From Didymodactylos carnosus (Eukaryota; Rotifera; Eurotatoria; Philodinida; Philodinidae), in contig CAJNOQ010000083.1 in the NCBI GenBank assembly GCA_905250885.1, forward strand, positions 1 through 64,000: a stretch of 64,000 nt of DNA. Direction: 5' to 3'. Shown here piece by piece: positions 1 through 13,400 of this stretch. The notes below the pieces were generated by a model. The model ran no database searches, was not told the DNA's origin, and was given only the letters and a program-made list of their open reading frames with translations. Both the position numbers and the translations under genes were made by a program. The first letter of the stretch is position 1. Every line of letters begins with the position of its first letter.

Positions 1-250
1 GCTAAGTGGAACTCCCATATTCATATTCGGAATCAGCATGATCGATAACCTATAATCCACTAGATTTCGATTAAAAAGCGATTGAACACTTGGGAACGTT
101 CCCTCGTGAGTCGATCAATGTGTATTTCGAAAATTTTACCCGATTTTCATTTCTTGATGCAAATTCGATAAAAACTAAAGTAGTCGGATAGAATGAAAAT
201 ACACATTGATCGACTCAGTTTTTTATCCTGATTCCGAATATGATATTTTT
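1..250. repeat. Fold-back element remnant at left edge (CTGATTCCGAAT family)
   Basis: Bases 22-36 (CATATTCGGAATCAG) are the exact reverse complement of bases 228-242. A second inverted pair lies inside it: GAGTCGATCAATGTGTATTT near 111-130 against its complement near 190-213. Bases 18-63 read in reverse closely match the outer end of the palindromic element at 57018-57187 (CTAGTGG, TTATAGGTTATCGA, then GCTGATTCCGAATAT). The stretch at about 75-110 also resembles bases around 44745-44790. This looks like a non-autonomous DNA transposon that may run past the window edge. No coding capacity is seen. Confidence 0.6.
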
Positions 251-725
251 ATCGCACAAAAAGTGAGTTCTGATGGAAAAAATTGAGAATTACAAGTCGA
301 ATTTTGACTTTGCAGAAACATTCCTAATGTCAGAGTGTCCCAAGACACTTTTGCCTCTATATTATATATATTAAATTGTAGCTCGACAAATTCTCTGTCG
401 AATGGTTTATTTGTTTTAGTGGCCGCATGGTAAATGTTGACATAGAATATCTGACACTGTTTTTGCGCGTAAGAGATCATTTTACATAGCCAAAAGTAGT
501 TCTAAACATACTTGGCCTCAGAACGACTGTTTCCGTATATGTGATATACAGAAATATAGCGAAGAACAAGAGCTTTCGAATGTTATATAATAGTCGTGAG
601 GAATTGTGAAACTGAGAGAGAAATGTCCAAAAATACGATCTATAATATGTATCAGAAGCAGTAGAAACTTAATCAAATTTGATTCGACCAATTTTTTTCC
701 GAGAATAGTTCTAAGGTCTATAGAT

Positions 726-765
726 ATATTTCTAGGTACTTACTATAGTAAGTACCTAGAAATAT
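726..765. repeat. Perfect 40-bp palindrome
   Basis: The 40 bases equal their own reverse complement, with arms ATATTTCTAGGTACTTAC meeting at TATA. It could form a cruciform or hairpin. It is isolated in AT-rich intergenic DNA and no family assignment is possible. Confidence 0.8.
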
Positions 766-3364
766 TCTCCTCTTCATTCTGCATCTAGGCTTTGATTAGT
801 TGATGAAATTCAGATACTCGTCTCCGCCCTTTGTCTAGCAAACAAAGCTTTTTCATTTACTTTTTCCTGCTCTTGTACGCGAACTGTTTTTCTCAGTTTT
901 GCACTGTCTACTAAATTCCATCGTACGTTATACATTTTCTAAATAGACAGAGATTCTGGCAACTCTCTTAATTTTAGTTTACACATTTTAATTTTAATAA
1001 CTGATCATACAGTTTATTGCAGGTTCTTGTGCAACAGATATGTATGCAAGACGAAATTTGACTATAGAATCATAGTCACTTTTCTCTATGAATTATTTGC
1101 TTCCCGTTTACGTTCAATGTCAGTTCTTCAGAAACTGTAAGTTATAATCATAAATTAACTTCACTCCGCATAAGAATTCACTCCTATTGTTTAATGATAA
1201 GTCATCGTGTGTGACTTTTGTCAAGTATTGCACATCGATATTTATATAAGAGCAAAAGAAACAAGCAGCATCTAGTGTTGAACAACATACTTAGTACTTT
1301 TTCTTTTCTGTTTTCAACACTAGTTATTTTAGGCAAAATAAAAACTAGAAACATGTATAATTTTCTTTTTTTATTTAATAGTTTTTTGTTATTTTAGGAA
1401 ACATCATCAGATGTTTGCTAACTTTTTAAAGGTTATACATAACTAGAACAGATACAATTTTTGTGGTCTAAAATTAATTTAATATTTTTTTTTTATAAAC
1501 CTTCAAAATTGAAAAATAAAATCACGAGTAAATATAATGTACGTTTGTATGTTGAGTCACTAATTCAAAAATAAATTTATAAATATTCTTAGTTTATCTC
1601 GGAAACAGAAACTTCAGATGAGGAATTTTCAGCACGGGAAAGATCAACGCAAGTATTGATATTTCACAATTTGGGAACAAAAATACGAAATTGACATTCT
1701 TGAAAAACGGCAAGAGAAATACAGAGCAAACGGTTGTTTATAAGCACCCGGTTGCGGCAAAAAAATTCTTTGTACACCCTAAATTTTTTTCTTTTAATCA
1801 TAACTCGGTAAGAGAAAAGGCTTTTGACAAGCGGTTTGCGCCAAAATATTCTCCACTCTCTCTAGTATATTTGAACTTTTCGGGTTGGTAAAAAGTTTTC
1901 GTACAGTTGATAAAAATCCTTACGTTATATCAGTACAGAAAATATATGAAAACTTCGTTTATCTGTCTAGTTTTTGTATTCGACATATAGTACAAAAAAG
2001 AAAAATCTCTCCATTATAGAGATAATGATAAAATAATATGTGTATTTCTGATAAATATTTTCTATATAGAATTTACGTTATGGATTTATGAACAGAAGAG
2101 GTTCTCATCATAACTATTAAAAATAGCTTTAAAATTTATATTTTTTATCAAAATGAGACAAAAAAAAGTTTTTAAATTTTAGTTTTTAACCATCAAACAT
2201 TCAAACGATATTCTATAAATATTAATATAAAAATAAAATTTATTAAACTATGTTTATACTTCATATATATATATTACAATCAATGTCTATCATATTCTCT
2301 ATTTTTCTTTTATCGAAGTATTATAATAATTGTTTTATATGAAAATGGTGACTCTTATTGTCATTTTTTTTTTATAGCACGCTAAACTATTGAATAAATA
2401 TATACGATTAGTCAAATTGTTAATATGATACACACGATAATAAAGAGAAGAAAAAGAAGAAGAAAAATATGATGATTATTGTTCATATTTAATAATGATA
2501 TCATTTTATATCATTTAGTAAAAAAAAGAAAAAAGGTTCTTTTCTAGAATATATTTGGTACATATAATAAAAACTTTTCTAAAAATCCTTAACGGTACTC
2601 TTGTTTCATTCTTGCTGAGATCTGAAACATGAACACGATTTTTTAACCCGTGTAACGAAAAAGTGTTGATCTTGGCAAGATAACATGGCGATCTTATAGT
2701 TGTAATCGCGATCTTGTTATACAAGATCACTTCGATCTTTGTCCTAAAATATAATAGGATCCTGGTGAGATCATAAAAAGATCGTAATAAATTCGCTAAG
2801 AGATCTTGTCGAAAATACAGATGGCAGATACTTTTCTCTTTTTATATTTTCTATACGCTTTCTCCAATAAAATTCGAAAATTTTGATTTTATTCTTTTAT
2901 TGAGAGAATTCATGTATATCAAGATGTATCGTCTATATTTATTTAACTGAATTATATATAGACTAGAAATGTTTGTGTATCAAGTGTATATTTTTGTTAT
3001 TAAAAAAAACGAAAAGAAGAATGCATGTTGTCTACATAGTCATTTCTATTTTTAACGTACTGTGAAGATAAAAACCATTCTTACTCTCACTTTTTACATA
3101 ATTTAATCTACGTTTTTTTACTGAACTATCGTTAGAATAGTATGAAAGTTAAATACTTTAAATATTCATTACTTCAGAGTAAGTACACAACAATTTGAGA
3201 GGAAGGACGAGGAAAAATCAAATTCTATTTTGATTTGTCATATTGCCGGACTTTGCTCCTAAAATAAAAGTGACATTAAGACCACTGTCTTTTTGATTCT
3301 CGTGTGAGTTTTACTGATAAGATAACTTTTATTGTATGTAAAAGAAAATATTCATACTTGAACT

Positions 3365-3530
3365 ATCAGAGACGCTAATATCAGTTCGTTGCTAGAGCCA
3401 ATCTAGCATCCTATGAATGAGGCGATATAGCTTGCCACCCAATCCTTCGGGCGTCCAACAGGATCAAACTGACTTTCACTACATCCTGAAAACCATCAAC
3501 GGTAAAATGATCTTACGTCGAGGAACTCAT
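3365..3530. repeat. Dispersed repeat, copy 1
   Basis: This block resembles, in the opposite orientation, the block at about 19895-20140. Shared pieces include GACGCTAATATC, GCTAGAGCCA, TCTAGCATCCT, GAATGAG, CCCAATCCT and CTACATCCTGAAA in the same order. Two degenerate copies that share order and spacing indicate an old mobile element. The family is unknown and I cannot recognise any encoded protein. Confidence 0.55.
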
Positions 3531-5993
3531 ACAGACGCATTTGCTTTGTGCTCACTTTAAACTATCCTGAGTTAGAAATGACTTTTCCTTGATTGTTTGC
3601 CTTTGTAGGTAAAGAATATGTACAGTGAAAGCCCCAGTGAATTATAAATAAAAACTCAAAAAACTGATTACATCATATTCTGGAAGAAAAAAACGTGAGG
3701 AAAACGTGATGAAACCAACAGAATACAATTATCTTAAGAAGACAGCTGAAACTGATATATATCGCATAAAAGTTTCCTTAATCCAAATGCAGCTTAATTT
3801 CTGATAGTATCGGAATCTTGGCATAAGCACGGCGCGATGCTGTGTTAAGATGCCTTCACTTGGAAATTTCGTTTCAATCTTATCTTGATCCTTGTGTGAT
3901 CTCAGCACGATATTGTCAAGAAATTTTGGTGTTAAGATAGTGAATTTTTTGTTACATAGGAAAAATCAATCAAGATTAAGAGTGATCGCAGTAAGATGTA
4001 ACTTTATTCTGGATGTGAAATGAAGTGAAAGTACTACTAAGAATTTGATCTGAACCTCTCTTTCCTATTTTATCAATAATTGTATTCCTTGTGCTATAAA
4101 TTATTTTATATAATTGAAACAAAAGATAAATATAGAAGAATATTTTTGAACTCAAAGAACACTGTTCTAATAATATCAAATATAGTCTGCTCGACTATTT
4201 TAGTCAAATGTTTTAATTTCATATTGAAGAATGCTAACAGATAACTTTGAAGTATAAAATATTTCTTTTTTCATTTTTTTTGTACATGAAATTTCTGTTG
4301 TTTTTATTCTTCTTCTTCTTTTAACAAGACTAATATAAACTAAATTGATCGAAAAACTGCGTTTGTGTCTAAATGTAAGAAATTCCTGTTTTTTTTTATG
4401 ATAGATTAAGTTTTTCTTTTCTCTAATAGGTTTTTTTTTCTTGATCAAATCACGTATAAATTTTTATTTCGTCTATTTATTATTCAATCGATATCTACAA
4501 AAATCTGATAATTGTGAACAAAAATGAGAGGATGAATTGTAATTTGATCATATTAAACTATTTAACTTCTAGTTAATAAGATCATACTATTACGTACACA
4601 GTTTTATGATGACTTCTTTAAAATGATATTTTTATCTATGCTTTAATGTGTTTAATTTAATATCCGTCGTTGGATGATGTTTGCATTGGCAAAAAAAAAA
4701 CCTATTAATAATTTTAATTTATGTTTTTTACTAAAAATATATCGCGAGCTCTATCCATCTAAAAAGAAAATAAACAGAGGAAACAGTAGAAATATAATTA
4801 AAATTAAAAGAGATCAACGTGATCTACATCAATCAAATTTAATGGATAAAAATTAACAATATAAAAAAAAAAATGTTGAATTCATGCAAAGAGGTCACAG
4901 AATTTATAAAAATATTTGAATAAAGAAACAAAAATAACGTTACTCTATGCTTCTATTATTAATTTCTTATTAACTCTTTGATTATAAACTCGCGATCTTT
5001 TTTTGTTTTTATTTAAATTAATAAAATAATTCTAATTACTCTCTTTCTTTCATAATACAACGTATATATTTTATATAGATTTGATGTAGACTGTACATGA
5101 CTTGTACATAAGAGAAGAAAAAAAGTATATGCAAGTAATCTATTATCAATTATACAATATCATTTCGAATCATGTTTAAATATCATTTGACATTTTTATT
5201 ATGGAAAAAATAAATAAATTCAATTGAAATAGATAAAAAAATTTAATATTGTTTTGTTATTTGACTAGAAGTAGAAGAAAGAAAAAAATATGATTTATTT
5301 GTTATTTGATTTTTTTTTCTTCACTACTAAAATACTTTTTATGGTATAATGAATCAAATATTATATTTTTAGAATACAAAATATAATATCTTTTTATCCA
5401 ATATAAATTACTTTTTTGTGTTTTATTATAAACAAAAACGTTTCTAGTCAACAGATTAAAACTGTTGTTTGTTCAAAGATGTTCGCTGTTAGCTAACTAA
5501 ACATAGAAATGTATACATGAATTAAGAATAAAATACTAAAAAAAAGAAAACAAAATCGAGTTTTAAATGACAAGTTGTTAAAATCACACACACTATTTAA
5601 ATAGAAAATAAAAATAAAATTTTATAAACGATAATTCATTTTTATAATGAAGAAATTTATGAATGTTTTTGTTTAATCAGACACCTTTATTGTTAGCTGT
5701 TATTCTGACGTCAATATTTTTTTTTCTTTTATTTTTTTCTTTTACACAAATGTAGAGTCTCTCAAAACACTAAATTATTTATCCGACACGACGTGATCTA
5801 CACTTATTCATAAACTCGTCTCATCATATATATAAATAGTAACAATTTTTCATCAAAAACAAAAGATAATCTGTCAACTAAAATAAAATATGTAGATTAC
5901 CGTTTCAAAAGAGAATAATAATACATAATTTGAAAACGATATTGTCGGGGATTTTTAAAATAAAAAAACATATCATCATGCTACATAACTTCC

Positions 5994-6003
5994 TCGCTCT
6001 CTC

Positions 6004-6038
<35 letters not shown>

Positions 6039-6039
6039 T
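5994..6039. repeat. CT microsatellite
   Basis: An imperfect then perfect run of CT dinucleotides, about 45 bp long, with a few TTT interruptions at its left end. Confidence 0.95.
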
Positions 6040-6398
6040 ATGAATGTTTCCTTTCAACTGATAGAGATCTACGTAAAAAAAACATGAAAATTGTAAAAAC
6101 AAAAAGAAGAACACGTATAAATATAACGCCTAATAATCGTTGTTCAACAAAGAAATGCGCGGGTTTTCTTCTGACTATTTTTATTTTTTTATAGATATAG
6201 AAATCTGTATGCTAAATAAAAAAAAACTATAGATAGAGAAGAAAGATAGCTTGTTTTTCGTTAAAAAAAGAAAAAAAAACTATAGATTCTATCGAAAGAT
6301 CTTGACAGCACATCGATATTAATCTGACATTGCAGGTTTAAATTATTTCAGTCATATTTAGTGATAAAAATTTACAGCATCGAAAAAATACTAATTTA

Positions 6399-8670
6399 AT
6401 GTTACGAAACATGGGAATAACCATTTTTACTACACAAATTATCATTGCTTTAATTTTAGTAAGTAAATAAATACCAATTGTTTAATTGTATACGATAAAT
6501 CAATTGACATATTAATGTCATATCGTAGACTTGACTTATAGAGAAAGAAGAAATTTTCTCAGTTTACTTTATATAAAACAATAGAGCTCTCATATTGTCT
6601 ATACTCTATAATTTAATTAGCAAGTGTTTTTTTATTAGATCGAAATACCTGAAAATATATTTTCATTTTCTGTATTAATATCACTATTTTCGTCATTTTT
6701 TTTGTTTTATTTTTGTAATATCATGGATAATCATATATTTTGAACTGTCGAACAATACTTTGTTTCTTTTAACGTGTTTTTTTATAAATTACAAATATAA
6801 AATAAGAATATTTCTCATGAGAGTCAATGTCTTATTTGTTTGAGAATATTTTTTTAGTTATATAATAGGTGGTGCTTCAAAATAGTTAATTGAAAAATAG
6901 GTGTTTCCTCTTCAACTACTAATATCTATGTATTATAGAGAGTGTAGAGAAAGTAGTATTACCATTGATATTCTACTATTTCCATCTCGTATTTTTAATT
7001 TTTTTTTCTTCTTCATCGTTCATGAAGATAGAATATCATTTTTTTCTACAATTATTTAATTATTTTTCTACTTTAAGAATAGTAATTAAATTATCGTGAA
7101 TTTTCAATTCAATTATAAACTGTTAGTCTGTTGTATCCGACAGAATCCTGTTGTTATAATCTATTGTTATCATAATGTTGTTTGATCAAATTTTAGCGAA
7201 AACAGGACACTTCTCAAGATAAATGAATCATTTTATATTTTTATCAACTTTGTATTAACAGATAAGAAAAAAGATATTTTCATTTTGACTATATTTACAC
7301 CTACTATTCGATCTCGAATGATTTTCTTTCACTCAATTTACTTACTTAGAATCGTCTAATTTAGATGAGAAAAAATCAATTTTTTGTTGTTGTTGATCAT
7401 CATATACAAAAAAAAGGCTAATAAACAACAAATTCTTACCTCTGTTTATTGAAATATGCTATTTAGATCAATCTGTGCTTAGTACTCTCTAAAAAGAAAG
7501 GTTTATGTGTGAAACTTGAACGAGTATAGAGATGTGCAACTATTTCTACATCCTTTTAGGTTTCTTAGAAGAAAAGGCGGGTTACGAAACCGTTTAAGTG
7601 CATAGATTCCATTAGTTTTTTTTCTGAACAAGTAAACCATTTCAGCAGCTCGGCCATGCTCTCATAATATAGGGCAGCGAAAACTGAGCTCAAAAAACTA
7701 CCTGAAACATTTTTGGTTTTTGATTTTTCGTGAGAAAATCATAAGGAAAAAACATATAACGAAATAATGCATCGATCAATCGTTTTAATACACTTAAAAT
7801 AGTTTGGTATCCTACCTTTTCTTCTACAAAATCTGAAGGATTTAGAACTAACTGATTGCACTTCTCTATACCCTTTTAGGTTTTATACGCAAACCTTTTT
7901 TTTTTTTACAGACTAACTATTATAAATCTCATGATAGAAATAAGTTTTAATTCGTATTTCGAATTTACTCTATCAATTTGTTGTTACTTTTTTCTATCAT
8001 TTATTAGTTTTGAATACAATAGAATACAGAATTATCTACAAATTTTAAATATCTATATTACTCCATATTCTTATAAATCATAAGTATAGTATATTGTTCA
8101 AGTATTGTTTTTCGACTTCTCTTTCAACACACAATTGTAACTTTCTATACTTCATATAGAATAATTAGAGTAAATGAAAAGAAAAACGCCTTCAGGCAAC
8201 TATATATCTAAAATTGTTTGGTAAAACAATAAAAAATTCTACTAATATTTTGTTTTTATCTTTTTTATTCGTTACTTTAGATTGCCGGTCAATTATTGTT
8301 GGTTTATTCTGAAACAACTCCACACAAACAATATCATCTATTAAATGAAAATGAAAATAAAAATTACAATAATAAACTAATCGTTGAAAAACCTATACAG
8401 ACATCATCCATTACCGATCACCTTCCTGGTTACCATATTTTGAATGATGATGACGAACAACAACAATATAATAGTGATGAAGACGATGATGAGCAAGAAA
8501 GAAATAAGCGCTATCGTTTAGATAAACGAAATCTTCGAGAAAAAAGATATCGTTTAGATAAAAAAAGTTTTGATGATGATTTACAGGATTTAGATAAACG
8601 ATACAGATTAGATAAACGTTATCGTTTGGATAAAAGGTATCGTTTAGATAAAAGGTATCGTTTAGATTAA
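6399..8670 (+). CDS. Neuropeptide precursor with six YRLD copies
   Basis: Two exons, 6399-6458 and 8281-8670, joined in phase 0 by a GTAAGT...TTTAG intron of about 1.8 kb, give a 149-residue protein. Residues 1-32 form a signal peptide: MLRNMG, then a hydrophobic stretch ending near LLLVYS. Next come an Asn/Glu-rich spacer and an acidic DDDEQQQ...DEDDDEQ segment. The C-terminal third is a string of dibasic sites releasing YRLD six times, plus one NLRE variant and one longer acidic spacer (SFDDDLQDLD). Separators are KR, once KK. No glycine precedes the cleavage sites, so the peptides would have free acid C-termini. The last copy ends at the stop codon without a trailing KR. The layout is classic for a secreted peptide precursor processed by proprotein convertase and carboxypeptidase. 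I do not recognise YRLD as a known family. AATAAA lies about 110 bp after the stop. Exon 1 is inferred. Confidence 0.82.
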
Positions 8671-9424
8671 AACAGAAAAACAATAGAGATAGAGACTTCT
8701 TTGTTAATCGTTAGAAAACAATTAGATTTTGGAGAATGTCACATTTTCATAAGAGTAACAGAGACATTTACAAATGTCGAATAAATAAACACGATAACTG
8801 GTTATGTTTTGATTTTTTGACATGTGTATGTTTTCCATCTTTATTTGTAAAAAGGATTGTGTCAATATCTCTATTAATATATTTATAATAATATATATAT
8901 ATATATCGTATATTTTCAACTTTTAATCTTTTATTTCTCTTTAATTTCATTTTTTTTATAATGACGACAGCAGTAGCAGCAGCAATAGCAACAATAACAA
9001 CAACAAATAATGGTGGAAAAAAATGAGAAGACTTTTCAATTAGAAAAAGTAAAATAAAATAATTAAAGATCGATGATATTTCTGAACATATCAGAGTGTA
9101 AGAAGTGTTAAAAGTAATTTGGTTTTCTGAACCGAAATAGAATTATATGAAGGTTTTTTGTTCACTTTTAAAAACATAACAGATTGTTCATTGATAACGT
9201 ATGAATGAACATTGTCTAATGGAGAAAAAAAAACAAATCATACAAATTCAATTTAAATATTCACAATGTATGTTAAATTATAAAAGATAGAATGAAGAAT
9301 GTTAATCACTGAAGGGAAGAATTGTTCGAAATTAGTAAAATGATTGTGTAGTTAATGTAAGGATTGTTGATAATTTCCAAATATTTTTTATTCTATAAGC
9401 TCTAATAATTTTACAATGCCTAAA

Positions 9425-10447
9425 TTACACATAAACTGAATGATGAGAAGCAATGATTGACTCTCGTCTATTTAACGATGTGGATTCACGTAAAGAATGT
9501 TTTGTATTTTTATCTTTTTCTTTATGAGCTGACATATTACAAGTACCTAGTAGGATAATCGCACTAATAATCGTTAGAAAAAATGCTATCCATTCTAGTC
9601 CCATTGAATAACCAGTTTTAATGATAACATATGACTCAAATCTGTTCACGGCTATTCTCGTATCTTCACTCAATTTATATATTTGATTTGTTCGATAATG
9701 TCTTTCAATGGCCACTAAATATTCTAATGATTCAAATCTCAAATAATTATTCATTATAATTAAATTTGACATAAGAAAAACTATTGAAAGTAAAGATGAT
9801 ATGACACCAATAAATTTTATTCGAACACGTATTTTTTTATCATCAGTTAAAGGAAGCCAAGCGTAGAGAATAATAGTTAATACAATAAATATTACACCAA
9901 AACCACAAAAATATTGGCATACTGGCACATATGTAGGATATTTACAATCACATGATGATAATGAATTTTGATGATTTTCCTTGAAATATGTTTGATCAAT
10001 GGCAAACGTTTGTAATAGATAATGATTTTGGATATCAAATATTTTTTCATTTTTTTTCGTACAAAATCGATAATATTGTAAACTATGACATTCATTAAAA
10101 TCAACATCTTCATAAGATGGTAAATAATTTTTTGTACATAATTGATTTTGATGTTCTTTTAATATATTAGGAGTTGTATTTGTACTATTCAATAGACGTT
10201 CACAACGTCGAAATAAGCCATAGGAATGTTTTGTATAACGATGAACAGCGTTAAAATAATGCAATACTTCTGTGCGAATTAAAGCATCAATACCATCAAC
10301 ATATAACGCATTCGAATTTGGTATTACTTCTTTCCAATGTGGAGTAAAATAAGCGATCAAATGTAATATAAGACCAATAGTACATAAAATAATACCAATA
10401 ATAGAGCCAATTAAATAACTTGTAACGGGTTTATTTTTGAAAAACAT
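9425..10447 (-). CDS. Four-pass claudin/PMP22-like membrane protein
   Basis: Single exon, 340 residues. Four hydrophobic segments are visible: about residues 10-33 (YLIGSIIGIILCTIGLILHL), 180-200 (FGVIFIVLTIILYAWL), 210-232 (FIGVISSLLSIVFLMSNLII) and 285-303 (WIAFFLTIISAIILLG). The long loop between the first two helices carries YGLFRRC and several cysteines (CTKNY, NECHS, FCTK, SCDCKY, CQYFC). That matches the tetraspan claudin/PMP22/clc-like layout, in which a cysteine-bearing first loop is extracellular. The tail is short and polar with basic residues. The loop is much longer than in vertebrate claudins. Function is inferred only as cell contact or membrane organisation. Start chosen: the ATG just before the first helix. 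Confidence 0.75.
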   Translation of the reverse strand: MFFKNKPVTSYLIGSIIGIILCTIGLILHLIAYFTPHWKEVIPNSNALYVDGIDALIRTEVLHYFNAVHRYTKHSYGLFRRCERLLNSTNTTPNILKEHQNQLCTKNYLPSYEDVDFNECHSLQYYRFCTKKNEKIFDIQNHYLLQTFAIDQTYFKENHQNSLSSCDCKYPTYVPVCQYFCGFGVIFIVLTIILYAWLPLTDDKKIRVRIKFIGVISSLLSIVFLMSNLIIMNNYLRFESLEYLVAIERHYRTNQIYKLSEDTRIAVNRFESYVIIKTGYSMGLEWIAFFLTIISAIILLGTCNMSAHKEKDKNTKHSLRESTSLNRRESIIASHHSVYV

Positions 10448-13400
10448 TTATTAGACTATACCATTAAAGTCAACAACTATAATATAACATAGAGTTTTGT
10501 ATGATAAATAGAGATGTACATGAACTTTTATATCTTCCATGACGAAGTTACATTAGTTTCATTTCATTTCGAAACCGTATAAAGTACTAGAAAATCTTGC
10601 GTATATAACACAACAGACTTTAATAGTCGCAATGATTATATCTTGTACACACCGTTTTATGATTTATACGGCATAAGAAAGACAGTCAAACTGGTTGAAA
10701 TGCTCTGATTGATGAATATCCAATGGATGTTTGTATAAACTGAAGAAAATTCTGGATTAAGCGATATTCTGTTTTTGCTTATTCAAAGTCTCATAGTATA
10801 AAGAGTATTTGAAACATGTTTGAAACATTCATGTTGATTTGTTAACTCAGCGTCAGATGAAGATACAGTTTGAAATATGAACTCTTTTAACAACTATAGC
10901 AGTATTCAAATAGATTGTATGTGCGTGCACTTTATTAATACCAAATTTGAATGTTTGTATTATCTGTTTCTATTCTTGATGATCTGACATTAGACTAAAT
11001 CAATTATATACTACAAGGTTTCAATAATTAAACTTTTTCTACGTATAAATCAAAATAGTTATTTCTATTACATACCTTGTTTAACTGTCTATAAATTGAT
11101 TTTTATCTTTTTCTCTTCTTATAGGGTTGTGTATTGATATCTGTATCATAACGACTACACCTATTCAACTCCTTTATATTAACCTACAGGTATAAAAAAG
11201 TTAGATCAAATTCCTGTATTTTCTCTCATTTTTTTTTTTTGGTAAAAATATTTTGTGATTTTTTTTTTATATTTAAAATATGATTCGTTGTTCTAATATA
11301 TGATTCAGATGAAAATGTTCTTTATTTGTACGTATATTTGAAGCATAGTCAGTATAAAGAAAAAAACGAAATTTTTTTTTTTTTCGTTCTAATAATTCTC
11401 CATGTGATTTCACATATGGAGAGACATTTTATTTATTATCTATTTTATACCATACACATACAATTAAAAAAAAATGAATAGAGAACGCGAGAGATATGAA
11501 ATTGAGCTGTTAGTTGAAGGACATAAGTTTTTTTTTATTTTTTTCTCTCTTCAGGTTCAAGCTTATCACACCTGTGTGACATGATTTTAGATCCTAGAAG
11601 GTTTATGCAAGGATAGTGACAAAAAAACGAAAATTATTCTTTTAAAATTATCGTTTAATAACAGTTATTTAGAAACCACAAAAAATAAAAGTACGATCAT
11701 AATCTATATATTAGAAGTATATACAAATATTAAAGTAAAAGTTCACATATGGATTCTATTTTCATATGTTTCGCAATACTTAAGAAAGGTTAATTGTCTT
11801 AGTAATAAAATCGTTTACGGTAACATAGAATGATGGCCGTATAATTCACTTACTCTGTTACAAATTAAAAGATAAAAGAGTATAATTGAAAGGAAACAAA
11901 CTGAAATCTATTTTGTTTATCTGATTAACAAATAGATATGTAACATTATCTTTTACCTTTATAGTAATTGTTACTAATAAAAGAAAGAATAAAAAGAAAA
12001 AAATGTTGACAATTTAAAATAGTTAAAATTGAATGTTTTAATTTAGTTTTTATTATATAATAGCATATTTTTAAAAGTAAAATAAAATAAAAAAGTAAAA
12101 TTTGATTAATTGAACTATGAAAAATGACAAGATCATTCTTCGACAATGAATTGACGAGCTTTTCATAAACATTGTGTCAAAAATCTCATATTTAGAGTTT
12201 ATAGAACTCATTCTCTTCTATCAAAAAAGAAGTGTGACTTTTTTTCAGACAAAAAATCGTATATAGATTGACAATCAGTTCGGTCTGAAAAGCTGAATCA
12301 GTTATGTGGTTTTATCGGAGCTGAGTCAGAGTCTGAAACAGCTTGAAAAAAATCGAAAATTACTTGTTACAAAAAGCCATTTTCTTCTCTTTTGCTTCTC
12401 ATTGATTTAGAGTTGAATATCTTTATCAACACTCTCAGGGTTAACTCAAGATGATGCTATGGAATTAGCAATTTAATAATAATTTAGCATTTAATAATAG
12501 TATTCATACTTCTTCCTTCTCATATTAATACTGTTCTTAAATTGTTTTTGTAATAGTGAAGGTTATATATTTTCGAATTCTTCTTCTATTGATTGAGATC
12601 TAAAAAATCTGACTGAAATCAGTTCTGAAATATTTGAAAATTTGGTTCTGATTCTGTCACCGAGCTACTCAGAACAGAGATTTCAATCAGATCTGATAGG
12701 ATCCTAATAAAACTGCGATTCAGCTTTACGCTGATTGTCCACGAGTTTAGGTTCATTTAAAGCTTTAATCTGTTTAATATACGCGAACAAAGTTTAAAAA
12801 TATTCTAATTACAGAGAAATAAAGCCCAAATTAAGTTGAATAATGTTTTTCATGAGAATTGGTCGTGTATAAATATGGGATAAAATCGATTGTTCGTGTT
12901 TCTTTGAAATCGAACTGAAAATTTTTTCTAATCCTATTGGATTAGAATTAGACCGCTCGTATTTTCTATATATTTATCTGTAAGTCTCAATCTTTTACAA
13001 CGAAAGCAATAGTGGTATTATTGAGCAGCGTAACAATTTGTTGGCATTTGTCGGTAAGAAGTCTGATCTGAATTAGGTAGTTTATTGTTTCCTAGAAAAT
13101 GCATTGTATGCAGATCGAGAAAACAAGTTGCAAAGATGCCATTTTTCTTTTCATATTCACAATTGCCCTATAATAGTTCTTAATAAGCTATTAAAGAACT
13201 AATTGAAAAGTATTCAAACCTATTCAGATCAACCGAAGTTTCAACCTTGTTGAAAAACGCTAAGACTTGACAATATGAGTAAACAAACCGTGTACAGGTA
13301 CTTCTGCATTTTGAACAAAATTAAACGAACGGATAAAAGTAATGATAGACTCTTGAAACAATAGACAAAGTGAAAGATGGTGAATAATCTCTCACTCTAA

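Larger units (their letters stand above)
766..6398. other. Long AT-rich intergenic region, no gene recognised
   Basis: Only short, compositionally biased reading frames occur. A cluster of AAGATCTT-like words lies at about 2640-2815, and a block at 3365-3530 recurs in reverse near 19900-20140. Otherwise I see homopolymer runs and nothing with protein-like composition. It may hold regulatory DNA for the peptide gene that begins at 6399. Confidence 0.5.

Noticed and set aside
5905-6114. Open frame with an RERERERE run
   Set aside because: Produced by the CT microsatellite read on the minus strand.
8411-8683. 90-codon open frame antisense to the YRLD repeats (Tyr/Leu/Asn-rich)
   Set aside because: It is the complement of the repetitive peptide-coding exon. 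Its apparent repeats (FYLNDTFYLND) are a shadow of KRYRLD.
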